From: Candidatus Bathyarchaeota archaeon
Lineage (GTDB): Archaea; Thermoproteota; Bathyarchaeia; Bathyarchaeales; UBA233
Reading direction: 5' to 3'
Assembly (NCBI GenBank): GCA_003661945.1
Contig: QMXC01000051.1
Span: forward strand, 1 to 7,519
DNA length: 7,519 nucleotides
In this document: piece by piece, positions 1 through 6,014 of the stretch
Position numbering within the stretch: the stretch's first letter is position 1
Layout of the letters: each line of letters opens with the position of its first letter
The notes under the pieces: generated by a model
Seen by the model: the letters and a program-made list of their open reading frames with translations, nothing else
Told to the model about the DNA's origin: nothing
The model's database searches: none
Made by a program: the position numbers and the translations under genes

Positions 1-338
1 TCTCAGCGTAATATTCTAGGTGCCCCGAAGTTTTCCAAAGTTCGCCTCGAGCTATATGCGGCGTACAAACGAGACGGTAACCATTTCTTAGATGTTCTCT
101 CTCCCACACGTTTCTTATTATTCTGCGTATCAGTGCACCCTTTGGATGCCAAAGAACCAGCCCTGCTCCAATTTCTGGATTTATCGAAAACAAGTCTAAC
201 TGTTTGCCGATTTTCCGATGGTCGGCTGGAAACCTAGAAGCCTTGGGTTTATCTTCGAGAATTCCAGCGTTTTTGAGGGTTTTCCTTTTATTTAACCGTT
301 CGGGAGAAGGTCTAGGTTTCTGTTTCTAAATCACCCAT
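1..338 (-). CDS. thrS: Threonyl-tRNA synthetase, 5' part only (runs off left edge; start unclear, frame shift near 314)
   Basis: Class II synthetase that charges tRNA-Thr in the cytoplasm. Translating the minus strand from base 301 to base 2 gives an open frame that contains DHRKIGKQLDLFS, GLVLWHPKGALIRR (motif 1 region), then GYRLVCTPHIA and LWKTSGH. These are the hallmark segments at the start of the ThrRS catalytic core, and they resemble crenarchaeal and bacterial ThrRS rather than the euryarchaeal form. The frame opens after TAG at 328-326 and has no ATG or GTG before the core. The first TTG, at 193, lies inside conserved sequence. An ATG at 338 with GAGGG at 351-347 (8-base gap) reads MGDLETET then TAG at 314-312. 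Skipping one base there joins it to the synthetase frame. With that start only about 38 residues precede the core, so TGS and editing domains are absent, as in archaeal catalytic-only ThrRS-1. Product identity is firm; start and intactness are not. Confidence 0.85.
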
Positions 339-390
339 TTTCCAAACCCTCACATTTTAGAGGGAGCCTTTCCAAGATAAATGTTTAGTT

Positions 391-861
391 TTATTGTATG
401 ATGAAAGTAATTTCTTCAACCAGCGTTTCTGGAACTATGTTTCTTTTTCCCCTCCTGTTTAGGGAGACAAATCCGAGTTTTTTAAGGGCTTGTAGGTCTT
501 GGTAGACGTTTTTCACGTCTCTTCTGAGTTTTTGGGCTAAGTCATTTATGGATTCTATCCGTAGTTTCGCCAGTGTTATGAGCAGCTCTATCCGTTTAGG
601 CGTAAGTGAAGCTACCTCTGCTGGTGTGAACTCCTTCACTTCCTCCACTGTATAGTCGAGTTCCCCGCTTTCCACATATCTCCGATATGCGTGGGTAAGC
701 TCAGCCCACTCAAAATAGGCGCTTTCCTCTTTCGAACCCAGCTTTTTCGCTAGGAAGCGCTCTTCAAACTCATCGAAAGACATTTCGAAACGCCTTTCGA
801 ACTCCCGAATTCTCCGCGATATTTCTTCTATCTTTAGGTTTCGAACTATTCTCACAAGCAT
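391..861 (-). CDS. Winged-helix DNA-binding regulator, HVO_A0114-like
   Basis: Predicted 156-residue transcriptional regulator. Residues about 88-156 form a winged helix-turn-helix: TPKRIELLITL, then DLAQKLRRD, then KNVYQDLQALKKLGFV as the likely recognition helix, then a short wing. This pattern matches the archaeal HVO_A0114/COG4190 family. Residues about 10-65 are charged and helical, with an FEMSFDEF...FEWAEL pattern that I associate with small archaeal antitoxin-like proteins; that link is from memory and less sure. No toxin-like ORF sits beside it. The ATG at 861 is 20-30 bases from a TATA-like element inside a 9-base tandem repeat, so the transcript is probably leaderless and separate from the upstream V4R gene, 66 bases away. 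The next gene downstream is thrS. The target is unknown; autoregulation is suggested by the promoter repeat but not shown. Confidence 0.75.
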   Translation of the reverse strand: MLVRIVRNLKIEEISRRIREFERRFEMSFDEFEERFLAKKLGSKEESAYFEWAELTHAYRRYVESGELDYTVEEVKEFTPAEVASLTPKRIELLITLAKLRIESINDLAQKLRRDVKNVYQDLQALKKLGFVSLNRRGKRNIVPETLVEEITFIIQ

Positions 862-880
862 AGCTAAACTTGTAAAACGT

Positions 881-898
881 ATTTTAGAAATTTTAGAA
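881..898. repeat. Perfect 9-base tandem repeat in the regulator's promoter
   Basis: ATTTTAGAA occurs twice back to back (881-889 and 890-898). On the minus strand it reads TTCTAAAAT twice. Its gene-proximal copy is centred about 24 bases before the ATG at 861, where the TATA box of a leaderless archaeal gene is expected, so it probably includes the promoter of the winged-helix gene. The tandem arrangement could also be a regulator binding site. AT-richness makes chance a real alternative. Confidence 0.5.
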
Positions 899-927
899 TT
901 TTGGTTTCAACGCCATAGAAGTAGATT

Positions 928-1407
928 TTATGTTTGCCTAAGCGTGAAAGTGAATGTGTCTGTCTTTTGATCGTAGTGGGATTCTTCGCAAACCATCTGT
1001 TTCTGGAAATACTCTGAGAAAATTCCCGCCCACAGCGAAGTTATGCAACGCTTAACCGAGCCTTTAATCTTCTTAAACGGAGGGTTTTTCACCGTTATCT
1101 CAACGTAGGGGCGTTTCTTACCTATAATTGTGAAGTTTAACACGCCCAAGCCCATCTCAGCATTGATTTTCGCCAGTTCCTCCAATACCTTCCCCTTCTC
1201 CGCATCGCCTATTTTTTCCGTGAGATTCTTCAATAGTTGGCAGCCGTATCCATACCACATGTGATGGACAACCACTTCGGCTCCGGTTCCAAGCATTTCA
1301 TCTAGTTTTTCGCAGCAAGAGACTATGTCGAGGAGAACTCCTCTCTGTCCCATAACCACAATTTCGCCTTGTTCCGGACTAAACTCAACTTTTTCTTTCT
1401 TTTTCAT
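928..1407 (-). CDS. V4R (4-vinyl reductase-like) small-molecule-binding domain protein
   Basis: A 159-residue protein that is essentially one V4R domain, the fold found in bacteriochlorophyll-synthesis protein BchJ, in the NtrC-type aromatic sensors (XylR/DmpR type) and in many lone archaeal proteins thought to bind hydrophobic ligands. Seen here: the N-terminal strand pair GEIVVMGQRGVLL, a helix with WYGYGCQLLKNL, a helix LEELAKINAEMGLGVLNF, the strand YVEITVKNPPF, then CITSLWAGIFSEYF and VCEESHYD. The typical family ending E..C..G...C.F is replaced by SHYDQKTDTFTF, so the usual cysteines are missing and metal binding there is doubtful. A longer frame opens to 1602, but that extension overlaps the membrane-protein gene. 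ATG 1407 has AAGGAG at 1421-1416 with an 8-base gap, and it overlaps the upstream stop as ATGA, implying translational coupling. Ligand unknown. Confidence 0.75.
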   Translation of the reverse strand: MKKKEKVEFSPEQGEIVVMGQRGVLLDIVSCCEKLDEMLGTGAEVVVHHMWYGYGCQLLKNLTEKIGDAEKGKVLEELAKINAEMGLGVLNFTIIGKKRPYVEITVKNPPFKKIKGSVKRCITSLWAGIFSEYFQKQMVCEESHYDQKTDTFTFTLRQT

Positions 1408-2159
1408 ACTTTCAGCTCCTTTGTAAACGTGTACAACGCGGTTACCATTACAATGTAACTCCAAAGCCAGAAAAGCTCCAAAGGATGACCCGGATAAAAG
1501 CTTCCGTGCAGCTCTGTGTACGCGAATAAGACGTCTGCTACTGTATGCAAAATGATTCCGAAACTTACGAGGAAAAAGGGAACTGTTAGTTTTCCCTTCC
1601 AAAAAGTCAAAATCGCCAGTAATGAAAGGGTGAACAACGTAATATCTAAAAACGGCGTAAAAATCCGCAATGCAAGCGTCACAACGTCTCCTTCAAAAGG
1701 AGTAGACGAGAAAAGGAACACGTAAAAAACTATGAGTCCGAAAACAACCACGACTACGAGCGCGCTTATCAGCTCCTTCCATGAAACCTCCAACCTAAAA
1801 AGTCTCAAAACACCTGTCAACGTGAGGAAAAAGGCGGTGAACACGCCGAAGTTCAGTATGCCCGCTTCGACAGGAAAAGTTTCTCCCCGTGTGACAGCCA
1901 TAATGCTCCATAAAACGTCCGCGAAAAAAAGTAGCGCTACTGCGACAAACATACAGAGCCATATCCGCTGGAAGGGGTCTCTTCGGCTGTATCCATAGGT
2001 TTTCAATAGAAACGTGGCTATGGCAAAAGCAGCGCCGCTCGTGAGCGGGAAAATTACATGAGAGAGCATTCCTATTAAGCCATTGCTGTTTTGGAAACCA
2101 ACATAGATTAAGGCTAAGATAACCGCGTAAGTCATGCTTGAAGCATATACGCGACGCAT
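1404..2159 (-). CDS. Polytopic membrane protein, probable sensory-type membrane domain
   Basis: A 251-residue protein with about eight hydrophobic segments, at roughly residues 9-24, 29-53, 66-89, 97-120, 129-150, 159-186, 192-215 and 226-245. Short basic loops such as YSRRDPFQR (57-65) and FWKGK (186-190) fit cytoplasmic loops. The last two segments (HTVADVLFAYTEL, then YPGHPLELFWLWSY) resemble the end of membrane sensor domains that precede PAS, kinase or GGDEF modules in other prokaryotes. Here no such module is fused. Instead the gene is followed, with an ATGA overlap, by the V4R gene. It is the first gene of that operon, divergent from the hydrolase gene at 2264. A GAGGA lies 11 bases before the ATG. 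No enzymatic motif is seen, so a transport or enzyme role cannot be excluded. Confidence 0.65.
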   Translation of the reverse strand: MRRVYASSMTYAVILALIYVGFQNSNGLIGMLSHVIFPLTSGAAFAIATFLLKTYGYSRRDPFQRIWLCMFVAVALLFFADVLWSIMAVTRGETFPVEAGILNFGVFTAFFLTLTGVLRLFRLEVSWKELISALVVVVVFGLIVFYVFLFSSTPFEGDVVTLALRIFTPFLDITLFTLSLLAILTFWKGKLTVPFFLVSFGIILHTVADVLFAYTELHGSFYPGHPLELFWLWSYIVMVTALYTFTKELKV

Positions 2160-2184
2160 TTAAATCTCAATCCTCATTATCGCC

Positions 2185-2202
2185 ATAAATATATAAAATT
2201 TA
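2185..2202 (-). promoter_or_regulatory. TATA-like box for the membrane protein/V4R operon
   Basis: An uninterrupted A/T run including TATATAAA (plus-strand reading) is centred about 34 bases before the ATG at 2159. Transcription would begin near 2167, giving a very short leader. In that case the GAGGA at 2175-2171 would lie outside the RNA, so either the start site is further upstream or translation is essentially leaderless. Confidence 0.5.
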
Positions 2203-2218
2203 CATGGCTCTCCAGAAA

Positions 2219-2236
2219 GTTTTTAAAAGTTATAAA
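2219..2236 (+). promoter_or_regulatory. TATA-like element for the metallo-hydrolase gene
   Basis: Two overlapping candidates, TTTTTAAAAG (from 2220) and TTATAAAC (from 2230), lie 28-44 bases before the ATG at 2264. The first would place transcription near 2250 and keep GAGGG (2249-2253) at the RNA's 5' end. The second would give an almost leaderless RNA. Confidence 0.5.
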
Positions 2237-2263
2237 CGCACCATACCCGAGGGCTGACGAGGA

Positions 2264-3184
2264 ATGCGTGTGGAAAAGCTGGATGAACATACTTATGCTA
2301 TCGACGTTGAACCGTGCAACGTGAAAGGCTTCATCTCCGCCTATTTGATCAAAAAGGAAAAAACAGCCATAATCGAGTCTGGACCAGCATGCTCGGTTAA
2401 ACACCTTCTCTCCAGCCTTGCAAAGCTCGGGGTAAATCCGGAAAAAGTCAACTACTTGCTCGTGACGCATATTCATTTGGACCATGCGGGTGGCTCGGGA
2501 ACGTTGTTGCGGGGTTTTCTGCCTAACGCGCGGCTGGTTGTGCATCCGCGAGGAGCCAAGCACGTGGCTAATCCCGAAAAGCTTTGGGTTATGGCTAGAA
2601 AGGCTCTAGGTAAAGTGGCTGAAATGTATGGTGCACCGGAACCAGTTCCCGAAGACAAGATTGTCGAGGCTTACGACGGCATGACTATTGACCTAGGCGG
2701 AGGCGTTAAACTCGAGGTTTTGGAAACGGTGGGTCACGCTTCGCATCACTTAAGCTTTTATGAGTCTTCTTCGGGTAGGATGTTCAGCGGGGACTCAGCG
2801 GGAATTTATATCCCTGATTTAGACGTTATTGTTCCAACAACGCCTGAGCCGTTCTATTTGGACGCTGCTTTGGACTCGATTCAAAAAATGAAGAACGTGC
2901 ATCCACGTTTCCTTTGTTATACGCATTTCGGCTGTGTAGAAAACGCCTCGAAATGGCTTGAAGCTTACGCTTCGCAGTTGAAGCTCTGGGAAAAAATCGT
3001 TCGTGAATGCTTGCTTAAAGGTGAGGGGTTAGAGACCATGCGGAAGAGGATAATTGACGAGGACAACTACACCGGCAAGGCTGCGAATCTAATGTCTTCC
3101 CATCCTATTATGGGTCGAGGGATGCTTCTGCAGAACATTCAAAGCTTCGTGGAGTATGTGAAAAGAAACATGAAGGCTAAATGA
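2264..3184 (+). CDS. Metallo-beta-lactamase-fold hydrolase, glyoxalase II-like superfamily
   Basis: A 306-residue cytoplasmic protein with no signal peptide. It carries a complete set of dinuclear metal ligands: H69-I-H71-L-D73-H74 (THIHLDHAGG), H158 in VGHASHH, D177 in SGDSAG and H221 in YTHFG. The first superfamily motif, usually an Asp in a D-x-G context, is ESG here (E38). Residues from about 225 to the end form a mostly helical tail ending in FVEYVKRNMKAK, longer than minimal family members. This resembles COG0491-type archaeal hydrolases, a group that acts on thioesters, lactones, phosphodiesters or other substrates, so the substrate cannot be assigned. ATG 2264 is chosen because the fold begins at once (LDEHTYAIDVE). 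It ends four bases from the convergent pmbA gene, so the two transcripts must overlap unless termination falls within the ORFs. Confidence 0.85.
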   Translation: MRVEKLDEHTYAIDVEPCNVKGFISAYLIKKEKTAIIESGPACSVKHLLSSLAKLGVNPEKVNYLLVTHIHLDHAGGSGTLLRGFLPNARLVVHPRGAKHVANPEKLWVMARKALGKVAEMYGAPEPVPEDKIVEAYDGMTIDLGGGVKLEVLETVGHASHHLSFYESSSGRMFSGDSAGIYIPDLDVIVPTTPEPFYLDAALDSIQKMKNVHPRFLCYTHFGCVENASKWLEAYASQLKLWEKIVRECLLKGEGLETMRKRIIDEDNYTGKAANLMSSHPIMGRGMLLQNIQSFVEYVKRNMKAK

Positions 3185-3188
3185 AGGT

Positions 3189-4538
3189 TTAATGTTTTGA
3201 GACTATTTTGATGTTGTCCACTAGCGTTGGGGGAACATAAGCCCTGTACAGCGTTGCCCGTGTTTCGCTTCCTATGGCTACTATGTTTTTCAAAGCTTCG
3301 AAAACGTTGCCTGATATCATTGTTTCCTTCAACGCGTGTTTTACTTCGCCGTTTTCTATGAAACTGGCTTGTTTTGCTATGCCTGAGAACTCCCCGCTTT
3401 CGGGTCGAACGTTTCCGCTGAACCGGCGGACAATTATTCCCTTGTCGATTTCTGAGATCATCTGTTCTAAGGTTTTGTCGCCGGGCTGAATTATCATGTT
3501 TGAGGATAGGACCGTGGGGAGCGTCGTGTAATCTTGTCTATAAGCGTTTCCGGTTGAAGCCGTATTCGCCTTGTTTGCTGTGAAGGAGTTGTGGAGGAAT
3601 CCTTTGAGCACTCCTTTGGTTAGGATTTCGGTTTTCCTTCTGGGCACTCCTTCGTCGTCGAACGCTGAAGAATAAACGCCGAACGGGAGCAATCCGTCAT
3701 CTACGACGTTCAGCACAGGCGAAGCTACTTCTTCGCCGATTTTTTCAGCCCACAAGCTTCGTTTCCGCTGAACGTTCTCCGCGTTTACGCTGTTCGTTAT
3801 AGTATAGGCTAAAACCGCTGCCGCTGGGTCTGTGTCGAGCAGAACCTTACCCGTGAAGCTTGGAACGGATTTCGGGTTAAGCGAAGCGACAGCTTTCTCC
3901 GCTGCTTTTTCTCCGAGTTGAGTTGGCGACAGCTTTCCAAGAGACCTTGTGATTTCATATTCGAAAACCATGCTTGAGGCTTTTCCCATCTCCTTCGCTA
4001 TGCACACGAGGTAACAGCTGAAAACCGTAGCCTTTTCCACGCAGCTTATTCCATGCGTGTTCGCGATGGCTGTTTCACCAGTTGCAGCCGTAAATTTCCC
4101 ATCGTCTATCGCCGCCCTTTTGTCTTTCTCCTTCACGGCTTCTGCGGCTTGAATGGCAAGGTTTAGAACGTCTGTGCCTTGAAGCTCCGCGATTTTCGGG
4201 TCGAAGATTCCCTCGGGCGACGTTGGAGTTTCAGCCGTTTTTGGAAGTGAAATCCAGTCTGGATTCGGCGCAGAAGCCCTTGCTAGGGCGAAAGCTGCTT
4301 CGCATGCCTTTTCTATTTCCTTTTCCGATAGCGTAGACGTGTAGGCAAATCCGAGCTTCTTATCCTTAACTAGGCGTACGCTTATCCCTTCGTGAATTTT
4401 TGTCCTTTCGCTTTGAATTTCCCCTCTTTCCAGAACTATTTCGACTACGCGTTGTTTTTGGGCGTAGGCTTCAGCTTCGCTTGCGCCGAGCTTTTCGCAT
4501 TTTCTAACAGCGTATTCCACGCGGTCTTGTAGGCTCAT
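3189..4538 (-). CDS. pmbA: PmbA/TldE, non-catalytic partner of TldD peptidase
   Basis: A 449-residue member of the TldD/PmbA (U62) family. In characterised bacteria TldE/PmbA pairs with TldD in a heterodimeric metallopeptidase that matures microcin B17 and degrades the CcdA antitoxin; archaeal pairs are common but their substrates are mostly unknown. The family landmarks are present: N-terminal DRVEYAVRKCEKLGASEAEA, LNVVDDGLLPFG near 277-287, DDEGVPRRKTEIL near 294-306, GFLHNSFTANKAN near 313-325, STGNAYR near 328-334 and a C-terminal ETMISGNVFEALKNI. Where TldD has HEAVGH this protein reads AYTITN, so it lacks the metal site, as expected for TldE. The ATG is one base after the tldD stop and is preceded by GGGAGG at 4552-4547 with an 8-base gap, so the two genes are surely cotranscribed. 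Confidence 0.92.
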   Translation of the reverse strand: MSLQDRVEYAVRKCEKLGASEAEAYAQKQRVVEIVLERGEIQSERTKIHEGISVRLVKDKKLGFAYTSTLSEKEIEKACEAAFALARASAPNPDWISLPKTAETPTSPEGIFDPKIAELQGTDVLNLAIQAAEAVKEKDKRAAIDDGKFTAATGETAIANTHGISCVEKATVFSCYLVCIAKEMGKASSMVFEYEITRSLGKLSPTQLGEKAAEKAVASLNPKSVPSFTGKVLLDTDPAAAVLAYTITNSVNAENVQRKRSLWAEKIGEEVASPVLNVVDDGLLPFGVYSSAFDDEGVPRRKTEILTKGVLKGFLHNSFTANKANTASTGNAYRQDYTTLPTVLSSNMIIQPGDKTLEQMISEIDKGIIVRRFSGNVRPESGEFSGIAKQASFIENGEVKHALKETMISGNVFEALKNIVAIGSETRATLYRAYVPPTLVDNIKIVSKH

Positions 4539-4539
4539 T

Positions 4540-5910
4540 TTATCTTCCTCCCAGCAAGAGTTTGGTTCTTAGGCTTGCTCCCCCCATTCCCACATAGTTC
4601 ACCTGTTCTTTTCCGCACATTCCTATGCGCATTAGGAAGTCTTTTCCAACGGCGTCAACGTTTTTTAACACTTCGAAGGCGTTTCCGCTTATGGTTACTC
4701 CTCGGTAAGACTCGGCGAACTCGCCGTTCCGTATTTTTACGGCTTCCTGCGTTCCGAACATGAACTCGCCTGTGAAGTCTGCTTGTCCGCTGAGCCCGCC
4801 TTTGAGGAAGAATCCGTCTTTTATCGTTTCAGCGAGTTCCTCCAGTGAATAGTCGCCAGCCTCGATGTAGGTGTTACGCATTCTTATTATCGGGTCGTAC
4901 TCGAAGGTCCATGCCCTCGCGTTTCCGGTAGGTTTAACGTTGAATTGGCATGCTGTTTCTCTTGAGTGCAAATAGCCTTTGCAAACTCCTTTGTCGATTA
5001 TGACCGTTTTCTCCGTAGGCACTCCTTCATCGTCGTATTTCATAGTTCCAAAACCTCGTGGGAACATTCCATCATCGATTAGGGTTACTTTTTCCGAAGC
5101 TACTTTTTCACCGATTTTGCCCGCTAGGAAGCTTCCACCATACACCAAATCAGCTTCAGAACAGTGTCCAACAGCCTCATGCGCCAAAAGCCCGACGATG
5201 CGGTTTTCAAGGATAACCGGGAAGACTCCTCCCGGCGCAACTCTCGCTGACGCCAGCTTGTCAGCTCTTTCAGCTGCTTTTCTTCCAGCCTCTTCTAAGG
5301 GTGTTTCATCCAAGATTTCGAGCCCGCACTGGGCGCCTATGCTCTCGTAGGCTGAAGCGATGCTGCCTTTCTCCATAGCTACAACCATGACGCCGCCATA
5401 GCAGCGAACAATTCTCTGCGAAATCCGGGAGCCTTCGGAGCTGAGAAACTCCAGCTTGTCGTCGATTATCCTTAATGCCACGTTGTCTGAAACTATCCTA
5501 GGCGAAAAGCTTCGAACTTCCTTATCTACGTCTATCGCTAAACGAACGAGTTCCTCCTTGTCTGCTTTCGCCGGGTCTTTATGCATAGGCGTCTCATAGC
5601 TGTCCTCGTAAGCGTCCACCGTGCCTAAGTCCACTCGGCGTTTTTTTAGGGGTTTCGAAGCCCTCGCGAGGCTTGCAGCGTCTTCAATAATTTTCGTGAC
5701 ATCTTTCTTTTCCAAGCTTGTTGTCGAGGCGAAGCCCCAGCTTCCGTCGATTAGAACTCGGGCGCATGCGCCTTCGGTTACGCCGCAGTTCACAGCGTCC
5801 ATTTTTCCATCCTTAACGGTTATGGTGAGCATTTCCCTTCTGTGGTGTCGCATCTCAACGTAGCCGCCGCTCCAGTTTTTTAGGCATTCTGAAAGAAGGT
5901 CTAACGCCAC
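4540..5910 (-). CDS. tldD: TldD, catalytic subunit of TldD/TldE metallopeptidase
   Basis: A 456-residue zinc peptidase subunit. Counting from the GTG at 5910, the catalytic motif HEAVGH is at residues 244-249 (metal ligands H244 and H249, general base E245). The C-terminal cysteine that completes the site in TldD is visible as C432 in GMCGKEQVNYVG. Other family landmarks are LIDDGMFP, DDEGVPTEKT, GYLHSRETA, PTGNARAW and SGNAFEVLKNV. Start choice: the frame can be extended five codons to TTG 5925, but AAGGTGA at 5922-5916 lies 5 bases before GTG 5910, and a TATA-like box near 5958 predicts transcription from about 5932. GTG 5910 therefore fits better; TTG 5925 remains possible. First gene of a tldD-pmbA operon, divergent from rtcB. 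No precursor-peptide gene that might be its substrate is visible nearby. Confidence 0.93.
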   Translation of the reverse strand: MALDLLSECLKNWSGGYVEMRHHRREMLTITVKDGKMDAVNCGVTEGACARVLIDGSWGFASTTSLEKKDVTKIIEDAASLARASKPLKKRRVDLGTVDAYEDSYETPMHKDPAKADKEELVRLAIDVDKEVRSFSPRIVSDNVALRIIDDKLEFLSSEGSRISQRIVRCYGGVMVVAMEKGSIASAYESIGAQCGLEILDETPLEEAGRKAAERADKLASARVAPGGVFPVILENRIVGLLAHEAVGHCSEADLVYGGSFLAGKIGEKVASEKVTLIDDGMFPRGFGTMKYDDEGVPTEKTVIIDKGVCKGYLHSRETACQFNVKPTGNARAWTFEYDPIIRMRNTYIEAGDYSLEELAETIKDGFFLKGGLSGQADFTGEFMFGTQEAVKIRNGEFAESYRGVTISGNAFEVLKNVDAVGKDFLMRIGMCGKEQVNYVGMGGASLRTKLLLGGR

Positions 5911-5924
5911 AGTTTTCACCTTCA

Positions 5925-5956
5925 ATCGTTCTTGTTACATAGCTGGATAGAACGAT
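5925..5956. promoter_or_regulatory. Inverted repeat across the tldD promoter (possible operator)
   Basis: ATCGTTCT (5925-5932) and AGAACGAT (5949-5956) are perfect inverted copies separated by 16 bases. The distal arm touches the TATA-like element (5955-5962) and the proximal arm covers the predicted transcription start (about 5932). That is where a repressor would block initiation. No binding protein can be named from the sequence. Confidence 0.5.
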
Positions 5957-5967
5957 AAAAACTTTAA
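5955..5967 (-). promoter_or_regulatory. TATA-like box for the tldD-pmbA operon
   Basis: On the minus strand this reads TTAAAGTTTTTAT. Centred near 5958-5960, it predicts transcription from about 5932 and a leader of about 22 bases that includes the AAGGTGA site before GTG 5910. Confidence 0.5.
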
Positions 5968-5999
5968 CCACGAACTTCTTTGGTCTAGACGCCAAAATT

Positions 6000-6008
6000 G
6001 TTTATATT
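6000..6008 (+). promoter_or_regulatory. TATA box for rtcB
   Basis: GTTTATATT, preceded by an A-rich stretch (CCAAAATT), is centred about 40 bases before the ATG at 6044. Transcription should begin near 6030, giving a leader of about 14 bases that carries the AAGGGAG ribosome binding site at 6033-6039. Confidence 0.6.
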
Positions 6009-6014
6009 CCACGC

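Noticed and set aside
312..328. TAG codons at the thrS start read as pyrrolysine.
   Set aside because: Reading TAG at 314 through stays in the ATG frame, which soon meets TAA and never joins the synthetase frame. Reading TAG at 328 through leads back only to a GTG two codons before it and then TGA, with no supporting ribosome binding site. No pyl genes are visible.
347..364. Hairpin CCCTC/GAGGG that would hide the thrS ribosome binding site.
   Set aside because: Only five pairs with an 8-base loop, and the TATA-like element near 379 would start transcription around 353, so the upstream arm would probably not be in the RNA.
862..927. Possible toxin gene paired with the winged-helix regulator.
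   Set aside because: Only 66 bases separate it from the V4R gene and they look like promoter; the other side is thrS. No toxin-like frame exists.
1408..1602. Extension of the V4R frame upstream to ATG 1602, giving a 224-residue protein.
   Set aside because: This stretch overlaps the membrane-protein gene in another frame, its translation is basic and not V4R-like, and ATG 1407 has a strong ribosome binding site and the ATGA overlap.
2177..2563. Minus-strand frame of 128 codons opposite the metallo-hydrolase start.
   Set aside because: It covers the divergent promoter region and lies antisense to a gene with complete catalytic motifs; its translation has no recognisable domain.
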